DNA from: Artemisia argyi
Taxonomy: Eukaryota > Streptophyta > Magnoliopsida > Asterales > Asteraceae
Direction of reading: 5' to 3'
NCBI GenBank assembly: GCA_030686995.1
Contig: CM060686.1
Span: 71,776,819-71,840,818 of the forward strand
Length of the DNA: 64,000 nt
The translations under genes were made by a program, and so were the position numbers. Shown here one piece after another: positions 9,857-21,556 of this stretch (positions are counted from its first letter, which is position 1; every line of letters begins with the position of its first letter). The notes below the pieces were generated by a model. It saw only the letters and a program-made list of their open reading frames with translations, was not told the DNA's origin and did no database searches.

Positions 9857-11300
9857 TGATACGTGGGAATCGCACCAGTCTTTACCTCTCGAGGGATCTC
9901 GAGAAGCTTACAACCCCCACCAGGCAGTGTACCTGATCGTTGTAGTATAGTATAGTGACAAGTACCGGGGGATTGATCGTTCAACTTAGAAATAGTGTCG
10001 CTAGGATTAGAAAGCCTAAAAACTAGGTCTAGAGGTGAGGGATGATTCTTTTTGTATTTTTAAGTTTTATAAAAGCAATTAAAAATCTCGGGTTTTGGAA
10101 GAGTGGGCGGAATTAGTTGCTAATCAACTAACCCAATAACTAAAATGCAATCAAAATAAAATAACAAAAATGAAAATGAATCTAATTAAACTAGTGGTGT
10201 GAACAATAATAGGGAGAGTTGTGTTTACTTAGGTTTCATTACTCCCTAGATATCTTTTACAGGTTGATAGTTTGTTAAAATTGCATGGATGACGGGTAGT
10301 ATTCCCTAATACTAGTCGTAGGGCAGTGTACAATATTCCCTAACTCTATAGGATCCTACTTCACTCCTTTGTCGAGCTGTTAGAAGCTCCTAACATGGGA
10401 TCATTAGAATTCTCCTACGCATTTAATACAACCAAAAATCATAGTACACCTCTGATCATGTTTCTTAAGACGTTCAAGCATGTCACCAATGGAAGTCTGC
10501 CAGTTTTCTTAAGCCTAATAGCGAATACAATCATCCGTAACAACTATAAACAAACAATAAACCCATAATTAATATCTAGGTTTCACTACATCTAAGTAAA
10601 CACACAAGAGATCTATCCTTTCATGTTAAATTCAAGACAAGTGTAAGATATATTCAAACAACACATAGACATATTGAATGAATTGAAAGAGTACTTATCT
10701 CAATTGAACATGAAAGGTTTCAAAGGGTAAAAACCCTTGAAAAAGCTGTAATATTCGGACTAGGGTTTGTCTCCAAAGTTACACCCTAATTGTTCCTCTT
10801 TAATGAATGAAAATTGCAAAACTATATATAGATTTTACAGGGTGACGACGTCAAGAAGGAAATTCTGACGCCGTCAACTTGCCGCCCATAATGAAATCGG
10901 ATTGCCTAGATCCACTTTTGACGCCGTCATGTGCACTTCTGCTCTGGGCCGTCATTCTTATTTGGACCATGACGGCCTATGGTGACGCCGTCATGTCCCT
11001 AGTGTAAAACTCTTCTGGATCGTCACGGACTTTATCCACTTCCACCTCTTGTATTATTCTTGACGCCGTCACTTGAAGACTCTTGACGCCGTCAGGTACT
11101 GTTCCCAGCAAGGAAAATTAAGACTTTGCCATTTTCTTCACTTTTATGCACCAAAAACGTCCAAAATGCTTCCTTTTCTAGAATTCACTCCAAAAGTACC
11201 TAAAATGACAAAAGAAACGATTTAGGGCAATATTTGATCAAATAAATTCGAATCCGGGCTAAAATGACCCCCTACAAACGGTTCATTTTTCGCCTCATCA
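9857..11300 (-). repeat. B1 5' LTR
   Basis: The 1444-bp LTR has the same termini as its partner at 4822-6247. It carries the palindrome array (10841-11097) next to a TATA box (10825-10836), and U5 abuts the primer site at 9850. It has about 18 bp near 10204 that the partner lacks. Confidence 0.92.
9936..9965 (-). promoter_or_regulatory. U5 segment complementary to the 5' half of tRNA-Asp (B1 5' LTR)
   Basis: Same segment as at 4901-4930, ATCGTTGTAGTATAGT then ATAGTGACAAGTAC, about 85 bp from the primer-binding site. Only this 5' LTR copy would be adjacent to the primer site in the genomic RNA. Confidence 0.6.
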
Positions 11301-12504
11301 CTTCCTTTGTGGAACCAAAGATGATATCATCCTCATAAACTTGAACAAGAATGATATCCCTGGAATTCTTCTTAATGAAGAGAGTCTTGTCAGTAGCTCC
11401 TCTTCTATAGCCATGCTCCAAATGGAATGTAGATAACCTTGCATACTAGGCTCTTGGTGCTTGATGAAGTCCATAGAGTGCTTTGACAACCTTGTACACC
11501 TTCTTTGGATGTTGTGGGTCTTCAAAACCTTGTGGCTGAGTGACATAAACTTTTTTTTCAATCTTGCCATAGAGAATGGCATTCTTTACATCCATCTGAT
11601 AGACCACAAAACCCATGTATGAGGCAAAGGCCAAAAACAACCTTATGGCCTCAACTCTAGCAACAGGTGTAAAAACTTCATCATAATCAATCCCTTCTTC
11701 TTGTCTAAAACCCTGAGCAACCAATCTTGCTTTGTTTCTGACCACAATACCTCTTGCATCCCTCTTGCATTTTAAAATCCACTTGGTCCCAATTGCAAAT
11801 TCCTGCAGGTAGATCAACAAGTACCCATACATCTTGATTCTTGAATTGTTGCATCTCATCCTGCATAGCCTCTACCTAACTAGGATCACTCAAGGCTTGT
11901 TTAATACTGGTTGGTTCAACTTGAGATAAGAAACAAGCAAATAGACAGTGTTGTTGATCTGTATGATTGTCCCTCTTCTGATTAGAAACATAAGTGAGAA
12001 AATCACATTGTCCAAACTGTGTCTTTTTCACTACACTTCTGGTTAGAACCATAGCATTGGGATCACCAAGTATATTGGTTTGAGGAGGAATGGTATTTAT
12101 CCTCTTAGTAGGAATAGGATTAACATCAACAGAAGTTTCAAGATTAGTCAGAGTTGGAGCAAAATCATCATCATAAAAAGCTGATTGAAAAATGCCAGCA
12201 CTTTCTTTATGATTGCCAAGGTCTGAGGGGCTGGGAAACCTTGTAAAAGGTTCATCTAAACTTGTGGATGTAGCAGTAGAAACAGGTACAACAGAAGAAA
12301 TGCCATCAGGAGAATTGGCATCAGCAGCAACAGGGGATCCATCAGCAGAAACTGCGTTTCTGCTGGCATCATGAGCAGCTTGTCTCAAGAGTGCCTCAGT
12401 ATTCTGAGCAAACTCAAGACCAAGCCTTTTAGCTTCTTCATTTGTTGTATGCTCTTGCTTTTTAAGTCTAGCAAGATCTTCTGCATTAGGAACCCTAACC
12501 TTTC
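11301..12504 (-). pseudogene. Copia Pol, spacer plus N-terminal RT
   Basis: The minus-strand reading gives a variable spacer (from VRVPNAEDLARL near 12500, through TRFPSPSDLGNH, KRINTIPPQTNILGD and HCLFACFLSQVEP), then RT with GTKWILKCKRDARGIVVRNK, LVAQGFRQEEGIDYDEVFTPVARVEAIRLFLAF, YQMDVKNAILYG and VVKALYGLHQAPRA. Damage: TAG at two places where Copia RT has Trp (near 11870 and 11447), a one-base frameshift near 11800 (LPAG), and the catalytic YVDD reads YEDD near 11320. The frame continues into 4821 when B1 and one CTTCC are skipped. Protease, integrase and gag are absent. Confidence 0.88.
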
Positions 12505-12699
12505 TTACAAGAAACGAATAACATTAAACTATGAAAGATATTCTACATATCTTGTCCTAAAATAACTAAACTCTATCTAAAGATTAACTATATCTGCAAA
12601 AACTAATGCATCCGCAGAATCCAGATCATCAGCAGAATCTATATAAGCTTCAGCAGAATCCTGTCAGCAGTATCCATAAGCAGTATCTATATGCTGACT
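12505..12699. other. Junction with CAGCAGAATC repeats
   Basis: Between Copia pol and the next ORF lie four or five CAGCAGAATC/CAGCAGTATC words (12610-12685) and no coding frame. The next ORF ends at a GTAAGG that could be a splice donor (near 12708, minus strand), and the pol side has TTCTTGTAAG at its border, so an intron or a small insertion are both possible. Unresolved. Confidence 0.3.
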
Positions 12700-14774
12700 T
12701 CAATAATTCCTTACAGTTGGCATCTTTTCTGGTTCATTTACTGTAGACTTTCCCATACTTACATGCTTTTCACCCTTAGTAGACACACTACCACTTACTT
12801 CTTCCCTTTCTTCTTCACTAGGGTCTTTTGATGCAGCAACTTCTTGATCTTTTTGTGTTTCTGTTGATCTTGAATGTGTCATTCGTCTGCTTGATCTCGA
12901 TGATGTTGATGTTCATTGTGAAGGTGAAGATGTATGTATGGTTTGTCACAATCTCTTGGAACTTCTCTCCCCCTCAAGATTACCCGAATCATGGTCATCT
13001 TGATGTCGTTTGCGAGATTGAGGCTTGCATGTCTTTTCTAGTTCAACGATTCGATCATTTAGCTATTTTATTTCCTTTATCCATGTCTTGTTAGTTGTAA
13101 TCATTGTAGAGCGTAACGCAGCTATATCTTGAAATGATGATTCAGAATATGTTGTTGGAATGAGTGAATAATACAGGTTTGGTTTTTGTTGTTGTAGATG
13201 AGGTTGATCTTTGAAGATTTGTATCATCATTTCTTTAAGTTGATCAATCGTAAGTTCCTCATCTCTAGTGACCTCTTCACCAACTGCTTCATAAATTTGT
13301 TTCCTTTTCTCTTGAGCTTCATGTAGTTCCTTTGAGTACTTTTGAAATTCATCTACCTCTCTTTTCAGATATCCCTTCGCAATGTAATTTGGAGGAGCAT
13401 CTTTTTGAGGGTTTGCAGTTGTTGATGATGATGGGATTGATGTTGGTTGTTCAGTATGTGTTTCGATGGGTAACAGTATTGTGTTTGTTATTGTTGTTGC
13501 TGATGTTGTTGTTGTTGTTTCCTTTGATGTTATTGTTGTTGGAGTTGTTTGTTGAGGTAGTTTGGGTTCCCTGGGAAATTTTAACGGGTCGGTTTCACAA
13601 AGAATTGCCGACGCCAAACTTGTCGCTGTGTCAACGAATGACACAGGATTTGTTTACTTAGGAGTTCCTAGGTTTAGGAGATTGGGTATCTCCGAGGATC
13701 TAGTTATACTACTGGTGTCAGATTCTAACCTATTCTCCTTACTAACTTCCGGCCTATGGGTTGTATCTACCTCTTCACCATCATTACCATCATTTTTGAT
13801 ATTGTCCGACATTGTCGTTTCAGAGTCATCATTCATTTGAGTTCCAGTTTCGTGACTCTCTTGAACTCTTTCTTCTCCCCTTGTATCACCTGACTTCTGA
13901 ATATTAGAAAGTCTTTGTATTCTCTTTCTCCTTTTATCCCCTTGATCAGTTGTTTCTATCCTACTCCCCATCGCCATTCCTACATTGGCGCTAGTTTCTA
14001 ATTCCTTATTTGTTTCAGGGGTTGGTTCGCTCGGTTTAGAGCTTTCCATAGAAACGCTTGATCTACCTATGTATTCCTTGTAAGCTTTAGAATTCTTGTC
14101 AGGAAGGTTAAGCAACTCTTGAGGAATTGGCATTGGGCTTTTTGTAGTTGCTTCTTTGGACGGTTTCAAGTTTTTCATTGCTTTGTCATTGATCCGTACT
14201 TCAACCGGCCTTGCTGATAGATTGTTTGTCTTCATCATATCCTGGATTAGAAGCTTGATGAATCTTACAAAATGAATATATCGACCCAACGTCTTCTTTT
14301 TTTTTTTTTTTTTGGATTCAACTAACTCAACTAGCTCGATCCATATCAGAGAATCATAGTCGAAGTGGAATTGATTCACAACCCCATAAAAGATTTGATA
14401 TTCGAGAATCTACAAGCATCAATTCATGTTTCTTTGCCTGAAAGACATCTGTTTAGAATTGAAAACATTGTAGCCCATGGTCCAGGGAGACATTTCCTCT
14501 TAAAATCATATGTGTTTTTGAGCTTGAAGATATCTGCATCATATCCTAGTTCCAAAAAGAAGTTTTGGATCTGTTTGTTATCTGGAAGGACTTCAAATCT
14601 TTGTTTGCCATTAGATGTTGCACTAGGTAGTTCTAGCACACTTCGAAGAGATTTACTTGTCATCTGAGTTGTGTATCTGTGTACAGTAACTTCTAGCACT
14701 TTGGATTTGGATTCTTTCATCACACGAATGGTGTTCCAGAATTGTTGCATATAGATTTGAAGGATTTCAATAAC
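12700..14774 (-). pseudogene. Accessory ORF with plant-transposon-protein-like domain, main part
   Basis: This is the C-terminal remainder of an ORF whose first codons are at 26505-26739. The N-terminal part (about 14424-14774) has FWNTIRV, a VLELPSATS segment and LPGPWATMFSILNRCLSGK, typical of the Asteraceae ORF usually annotated as hypothetical or plant transposon protein. A frameshift near 14380-14424 leads to LIWIELVELVESK and a low-complexity Lys run (poly-T at 14296-14313). A long Ser/Thr/Glu-rich region follows, then a Thr-rich region and a coiled-coil-like RKQIYEAVGEEVTRDEELTIDQLKEM. In-frame stops lie near 13654, 13063, 12944 and 12918, so it is dead. In related elements such ORFs accompany Copia pol; function is unknown. 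Confidence 0.65.
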
Positions 14775-14779
14775 TGTTT
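14775..14779. repeat. Target-site duplication of element D (left)
   Basis: TGTTT here and at 26500-26504 flank D exactly. Confidence 0.9.
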
Positions 14780-15737
14780 TGTAACACCCCCAATTTTAAA
14801 ATATTTGCAGCGGAATAAAGATTGGGTGTTACTTCACAGCTCATAGTTTTTCAGTAAAAATGATTTTCTAAAAACATTTATCATTCGAATTTTCATAAAT
14901 ATCAGAGTTTTTAAAAATGAGGTCCCAGTGGTTTTAAAATTTATTAAATAGGTTTTCGAATGATAATAAAAATTTTATAGCCTTTGTAAGAATTTCGTGC
15001 TCTTCCGTCCCATCCTTGCTCCTTTAAACCTGAGATGAACATGCTAAAAGTCAACAAAAGTTGAGTGATATTCATAGGTTTAAGTTTAAAAGATTGAACA
15101 CAAGCTATAAGTGATAATTGCACCGTCATACAATTATAAGTTAAAAACAGTTGTTATTGCATTAAGCTCATGACGGTCAGCCGATTAACAGATCTCATCA
15201 TAAATGATGGATTATAGTAACAGGGGGCCTTCAAGATAGGTCCTTGCCAGTAACCTATTAGATTTCAAATAAAGTGCGTTCGGTTGTTTTCTCAACGCCC
15301 AAACAAGGATTGTCAATCCCTAATAGATCTATCCACAATTATTTACGTTCACCTCTCTGGGTGACTAAGGCTCATGATATGAGGGGCTTTTGGCAAAAAG
15401 GGACTTAAGCAATAACGAGATCAGGTAAAGCATACCAAGAAAATACTTGTGTTCAGTTTGTAAAAACTAGCATGTATCCCCCTCGCAGGGTTTATAAAAC
15501 ATTTAAATGAGTAAAGGCGAGGCTATGAACTCACCTTAGTGGTTTAGTGAATAAAAATATCGATACTCAGTTTGCAAAATGGGAACGGCTCCACACACGA
15601 CCTAGATAATATATGGCAAGTTTTAGGGTTTGATAGTCTTAATGTTTTAATCGCGAGTAGTTTTTGAATGCGTGATTTGTTAATTTATCGTTAGTAAAAC
15701 TTTTGGATTTTATCGTATATCGTACGTTTAGTTTAGC

Positions 15738-15896
15738 TATATATATATATATAAATATAATGTAAGGTTTAATAATAAAAATAATAACGATAGTTTGAAA
15801 TAAAGCGTAACGTTTAATAATAATAATAGTTTGAAAATAAACGTAACGTTTAATAATAATAGTAATAATAATAATAGTTTGAAAATAACGTAACGT

Positions 15897-15943
<47 letters not shown>

Positions 15944-16030
15944 TATAATAATAATAATAGTAATAATAATAATAGTTTGAAAATAAACGTAACGTTTAAC
16001 AGTAATAATAGTTTGAAAATAAACGTAACG
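15738..16030. repeat. TA/TAA minisatellite in D 3' LTR
   Basis: A short (TA)n is followed by several units of GTTTGAAAATAAACGTAACG alternating with (TAA)n runs. The partner LTR has an expanded version at 23613-23992, which accounts for most of the length difference between the two LTRs. Confidence 0.85.
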
Positions 16031-16124
16031 TCGTGACGTGAACTCGTAAAAATGGAAAGTAGAAATAAAAATATTAATTTTAGTATATGGCCCTTATATT
16101 TTCTAAAAATTTACACTTTTTACC

Positions 16125-16151
16125 CTAACGGCGTTAGTGTTACGCCGTTAG
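16125..16151. repeat. Inverted repeat CTAACGGCG...CGCCGTTAG (D 3' LTR)
   Basis: CTAACGGCG and CGCCGTTAG are 9-base perfect arms around a TTAGTGTTA centre. The same structure is at 24087-24113 in the other LTR. Confidence 0.6.
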
Positions 16152-18538
16152 TCCAAAATTTAATATATTTACATTTTACGTCCAAAACTTTATATTTCTT
16201 ACACTTTTCATCCTAAAGTTTATAAAAATCAGTTTTTCACCCTTTAATTTACGAAATGAGATTTTATACCGAAACTTTGAAAAGTTGACACTTTTAACCC
16301 GAGTTTTGTAAAATTTGCAAATCTAGTCCAAAATTCACAATTTTCAAAACTTAATGTTTTCATTTCTCAAATAGTTTCAAAACAGCTTATTTAACTTATT
16401 CTAACAGCTTATTTGTTCGAAAAGCTTATTTCATAGCTTATGGGCTTTTTAACGAAATGTAAGGCCCGTTAGCATTTTTAGATCCAATGGGCCTACGAGG
16501 GTTTTGGGCTTTGTTTTGGGCTAAGGTTAGGATTATGAAAAAGTTACCAAACTGCTTATTACTGTAGCTTATTTGATCGGCTTATTTTGAAATGATTGGG
16601 CCTTAAGGCCCAATCGATACTAATTAATTTTTAAAACTGGTTCGTAAGTCGATTTGCTTTGTGATTTTTATAAGTTCAAAACGTGATTTTTATTACAAAG
16701 TTTTTATACGAAAATGATTGTTTGTTAGGGGGTCTATTGGTTTGTGAAATAAAATGGCATACTTGTTAAGTAAATTTTAAAGATATACGTGCGTTTTGGG
16801 CGTAGCATTGGACGAGTTTTTATAAGAAAAGACTTAGAAAAATTTAAGGGTTTTCGATACTTGTTTGTATACGTTAGAAATGTATTCTAAAATAAGTTAT
16901 ACATAGCTTTTTAGTTTCAAAACTTTACATAACTCTATTGTTAGGGTGTAAAATATATAGACGAACGTAAAATATATATATGTCGTTTATTTAGTTTTCG
17001 AATAATAAGGTGCATTTGTTTGTGTCGCGTACGAAAATAATGTAAATGAATGTATAGCAAAAAAAATGAAATGAGTCGTTAGGGACTTACGACACCAAAA
17101 TGGTGGGTAAAACAAGACGTAGAGTCGAGAAGAGAGTGATATGAGTACGTAGTGTGATTGTGTGCTCGACCAAGGTTCACGAACAATATCTTGTTCCTCC
17201 TAAACCCACACGAATCCTTGAAATCCTACCCAATAGCTTCGACCCAAGGCTAGACTAAAACTTAAAGGTTTTTGGTGAATTTTTGGTTTGCATGGAAATA
17301 GAAAACGAGAGTATGCATGCATGGGATTTATATATGGTACTTGGTGTATTCTAGTATCTAAAATTTATTGTGATGGGATTGTTGCTTGTTTCCAAAAGTC
17401 CTAAAGTTGTACAAGTAAACAAGTTACTCCATGTTTTGGTTTCTTATGGTGTCGACATGCTTACATTCAAAGAAACGTGGAAATTGGCAATTTAAAAGAG
17501 TATGGTACTTGCGAAATACATTTTAATAAGATTGTAGTACTTGGCCTAGATGATTAAAATATGAAATGGAGTGTGCATGAATCAAGGAAGTACATTTTGT
17601 TTTTAAAACATATGTCGGCTACTCTTTTTATTTGGTAACCGATTTGTAATCTTTGCTTAGGACTGGAGATGATTAATCAAGGTAATATTTAGATATGAGA
17701 TTTAGTTTAGAAATGGTTTTAGGACTTAATAGAAACAAACGGGATTCAAAACGGTTTAGTTTTGGATTAGTTGAAAAATCGTATGAAATTGTTTTTGGAC
17801 AATTGCTTTGCCTAGTAAAAACGTATCTAGACTCGATGTGAGAACCTAAAAATCGACCCTCTTAATGTTGGATAGGGGAGGAACGAGTATGTGTAAAAAT
17901 ATAGGGGTGTCGTGTGTAGGAATTGGATGTACGAAGCTCGTTTCTAGCGTGTCTAGTCGAATGGTTTGGAAACAAAATAAAGAAAATGGGCCTTAAGAGG
18001 ATTGGGCTGTGAATAGTAACAGGTCGAGAAACGTGTTGGGCTTAGGGTGAGATTTTGGGTCCGGTTAGGTGTATTTTAGGATTAGTAAAATATTAATTGT
18101 GATTAGTGATAATTTTAGAAATTAATTTGTGAGACGTTTACGTGAGTCCGAGAGTGAATAGTGTTTTGTGAATAGTAAAACTTTTGAAAAACATTTCAAT
18201 ATCACTAACCGACTCCAAAAATGATGAATAGTGTTTGGTGAATAGTAACTGATGAATAGTAAATTTTAAAAATGTCCTGAAAATGCAGGTTCGTAATGAA
18301 TAAAAGAAATTTTTAATATTCTCGCGATTTTAGACTATAGTGGTACATGTGTGAGCATCGTTCCAAGCAAAATGAGATCATGAATATCATAGTGATTTCT
18401 AAGTATCATAGCATATTTAAATAAATAAAAATAATAAAGAAAATTTTGGTATCGGTAAAAACGCTATAAATTAACGTAATGATATATTAGTCTTTGATTT
18501 ACTTTTACTATTTACAGGGAAATTTACGGGAGTTTACA

Positions 18539-18575
18539 GTACCTACCCCTCATTCTGAATTCCGTCCCGGAATTC
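18539..18575 (-). other. Polypurine tract and GAATTCCGGGACGGAATTC palindrome (D)
   Basis: On the minus strand a near-perfect palindrome at 18557-18575 is followed by GAATGAGGGGTAGGT and then the LTR start TGTAAACTCC. Element F has the equivalent GAACTTCGGGACGAAGTTC followed by AAGGGGTAGAGAC. A GGGAC-centred palindrome just before the tract is a hallmark I know from Tekay-type elements. Confidence 0.7.
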
Positions 18576-18833
18576 AAGTTTAACAAAATTCCTGTATTAG
18601 GAAATTTCGATTAGAGGGTTGTCGAGAGATTTTTATTATTAAGATTTAGGAGACGTGGTTTAGTTAGACTTATTTGTGCTAGGCAAGATCAAGTAACTGG
18701 TGTATTTAAGGGTTATGGATATTGAAGGTAAAGGTTTTGAATAGTAAAATAACGGCTAGGTGTACCGTGTCCAACGGTAGGGAATAGTGATCCTAACGAT
18801 CCGAAATAGTGTCTAACGGCTAGTTTTCCACCT

Positions 18834-18843
18834 ACATATATCC
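18834..18843 (+). promoter_or_regulatory. TATA-like box of membrane mini-ORF 1
   Basis: ACATATATCC lies 57-66 bp upstream of the ATG at 18900, with a C/T-rich leader between. The match is moderate. Confidence 0.4.
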
Positions 18844-18899
18844 CTTTCAAATTTCCATTTCTTCCACCAACCATTTTCCTATCATTTCACATCTCCAAA

Positions 18900-19061
18900 A
18901 TGCTGCACCTCATCACGATACTAGCGATTGTGTATGTCGTCCTTGCCGCTATCTACTTAGCGTATGTTCCAGACGAAGACTTTGGGTTCTTGGTTGCGAT
19001 TTTGTTGTTTGTCGTACCCCTCACGGTTTTAGCCATTACCGTGGAAAAGATATGGGGGTAA
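18900..19061 (+). CDS. Antisense two-helix membrane mini-protein 1 (53 aa)
   Basis: ATG 18900 to TAA 19059-19061. The product begins MLHLITILAIVYVVLAAIYL, then a short acidic loop (YVPDEDFGF), then a second hydrophobic stretch with a central Pro (FVVPLTVLAI) and a VEKIWG end, predicting a two-helix membrane hairpin. It lies between the gag and the 3' LTR of D, on the strand opposite to gag. An upstream TATA-like box and AATAAA 70 bp after the stop make it look like a self-contained gene. GC content is higher than in its AT-rich surroundings. The ORF at 19178-19381 has the same helix-acidic loop-helix plan. The ORF is short, so a chance frame is possible. No family recognised. Confidence 0.5.
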   Translation: MLHLITILAIVYVVLAAIYLAYVPDEDFGFLVAILLFVVPLTVLAITVEKIWG

Positions 19062-19130
19062 TAATCTTAAGCTAGGGTTGTTTTTAAATTAAGTCCGTGT
19101 CGTGTTTCTATGTATTGTTAACGAATAATG

Positions 19131-19136
19131 AATAAA
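19131..19136 (+). terminator. Poly(A) signal after membrane mini-ORF 1
   Basis: AATAAA inside AATAATGAATAAAACTT (19124-19140), a string identical to the one following the small ORF at 3097-3512. Confidence 0.4.
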
Positions 19137-19177
19137 ACTTGTTTTGTTTTTAGGAATTTGTATTGTTATTGTTTTTA

Positions 19178-19381
19178 ATGATTTGTTTATATTTATCTTT
19201 CAGCATAATTAAGGTGATTCATCCTGTGGTGGCTTTTGCTATGGTTTTGTTGGTGGGACTTTTTGTTGTCATAGCGGATCAACCTATTGAAGATTCTATG
19301 GTTTATATTGTAATTATTGTGACGTTAGCACTTCCGATGCTAATTATTTGTTTATTTATTAATTTTCATGGATTCGGATAA
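19178..19381 (+). CDS. Antisense two-helix membrane mini-protein 2 (67 aa)
   Basis: The first ATG in the frame is at 19178 and the stop ends at 19381. The hydrophobic N terminus runs through VVAFAMVLLVGLFVVIA, followed by an acidic loop (DQPIEDSMVY), a second hydrophobic segment with a central LALPMLII, and a HGFG end. This mirrors the mini-protein at 18900-19061, including the Pro in helix 2 and a C-terminal Gly, so a diverged tandem duplicate is likely. No TATA box of its own is clear; a TTTTTAG at 19147-19153 could be a splice acceptor linking it to the upstream unit. Could be a chance hydrophobic frame. Confidence 0.4.
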   Translation: MICLYLSFSIIKVIHPVVAFAMVLLVGLFVVIADQPIEDSMVYIVIIVTLALPMLIICLFINFHGFG

Positions 19382-20205
<824 letters not shown>

Positions 20206-20886
20206 TCATTTCCTAGCGAGAGTCTTGGCTTTCCAATTTATGTTGTAGTTTGGACATCGGTTCCTGTAGTGTCGTTTTGCGCTACATCCATAGCATATTA
20301 CAGTTGTTGTTTGTCCCTTGTTATCCAAAGTCCTATAGTTAGTTGCCTTGTGTCCTGTCTTCTGACACTCCAGGTACTTAATCTTGCAGATTCCTGTGTG
20401 ATGCTTCTTGCATTTTGGACACAGGGGTTTACCTCTAAGATATACCCTTCTGGCAACATGTGTGACGAGGCAGTATCTATTAGCCTTTTGTTTGCATCCT
20501 AGTCGGTGATGATAGTTGAAACGATCTCCCAGACGTTTGTGGTGGCAGTTTTGAGTTTTGGTGATGTTGCAGTGGTTGGAGTTGTTGGTTCCTATTTTTG
20601 TGAGTTTTTGCTTTTGTCTGATTCCATTAGGTCTAACTTCTTGCCTAATTCCTTGGTTATGGGTGATGGTAGGGTTAGCCATTCCTTCTGGCGTTTAAAA
20701 GTAGGTTGGCCTATATTCCATGTAGTTTTCCTGCTTGTCAGGCGTATCCGACTCTCCTCTTGGATAAACTATGGTGACTCCTTTAAGTACTACTGACATG
20801 ATGTTACTTATCAACTCCCTGACATCTTCAGTAGTCATGGTGATTTTTGATGACGATGGAGTACATGTATTGTTTACGTTGTCCAT
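20206..20886 (-). pseudogene. Gag of element D with capsid part missing
   Basis: The minus-strand frame starts at ATG 20886 with TTEDVRELISNIM, the N terminus of Tekay-type Gag. After about 63 codons a stop occurs, and in the same frame (from 20682) the sequence passes quickly to the nucleocapsid: CPKCKKHHTGICK, CQKTGHKATNYR and CYGCSAKRHYRNRCP, the last a complete C-X2-C-X4-H-X4-C zinc knuckle. A normal Gag has several hundred capsid residues between; they are missing. Gag would package the genomic RNA; this copy cannot form a normal shell. No protease, RT or integrase follows. Confidence 0.75.
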
Positions 20887-21556
20887 CTTCTGAAATCATT
20901 AATGAAACTTAACTTAGAATCCTTCTGATGTCAGAATAATTCAAATAATGAATTCTAATTATTTCATTGATGATAGACTAAATTGACTCCTTACTGTAAT
21001 CTAATTTCAAGATATGTCTGCGTTGTATCATAGATAGATAATCAACTCTTGATATGGGATTACTAAGGAACAAACCGATTCGTCCCTTAAAATAAATTCT
21101 CTCTCTTGAAAATTTATTTTTAGACAATACTTTGGTTTCTGGTCAATTATAGTATGTTTAAGAATTTCTTACAATCGATAAGACTTCTTACGGTAGATTT
21201 GAATAGTATTGTAGAAGTTATCATAATATTAATAACTTGGCTTATCGTTTTTGTAAAACAATTAGTACAAGGTCTCTTATTAATATGTCATGGATCTACG
21301 TGGAGTTATTTGTTTATCTAGGGAGATAACAAAATGATGAGATTTTTGCATGAAGGTATGAGGATTCATAGTATGCATGCTTGATATGAAAGAAACGATT
21401 GATTCATAACAGAGAGATGTAACGGAAGAGGAGGTTATTATATATTATGATTCGATTACAGATTCTGAAAGGTTCAGATTTATTGAACATTACATGAAAT
21501 ACTAACCAAGTCTGTCTGGTTTAGTAGATGCAACAGGGATACTTGTAAACTTAAAA
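20887..21556. other. D interior between the coiled-coil ORF and gag
   Basis: About 670 bp, AT-rich, no supportable ORF. It may act as a spacer or leader for gag. Confidence 0.6.

Larger units (their letters stand above)
4822..11300 (-). mobile_element. Element B1: non-autonomous Athila-like LTR retrotransposon
   Basis: Two LTRs (4822-6247 and 9857-11300) beginning TGATACGTGG and ending CGCCTCATCA on the plus strand flank a 3.6-kb interior. The direct repeat CTTCC occurs at 4817-4821 and 11301-11305, a clean 5-bp target duplication. A primer site for tRNA-Asp at 9834-9850 places the element on the minus strand. The only coding region is a retropepsin-like ORF; integrase, RT and RNase H are absent, so mobilisation would depend on a relative. 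It sits in the RT of a Copia element, whose frame is restored when B1 plus one CTTCC is removed. A second copy of the family is at 33321-39321. Confidence 0.92.
14780..18538 (-). repeat. D 3' LTR (3.76 kb)
   Basis: Unusually long LTR, matching 22654-26499 along its whole length. By eye the main differences are microsatellite length and scattered transitions, so the insertion is fairly recent. Small ORFs inside it are not supported as genes. Confidence 0.92.
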
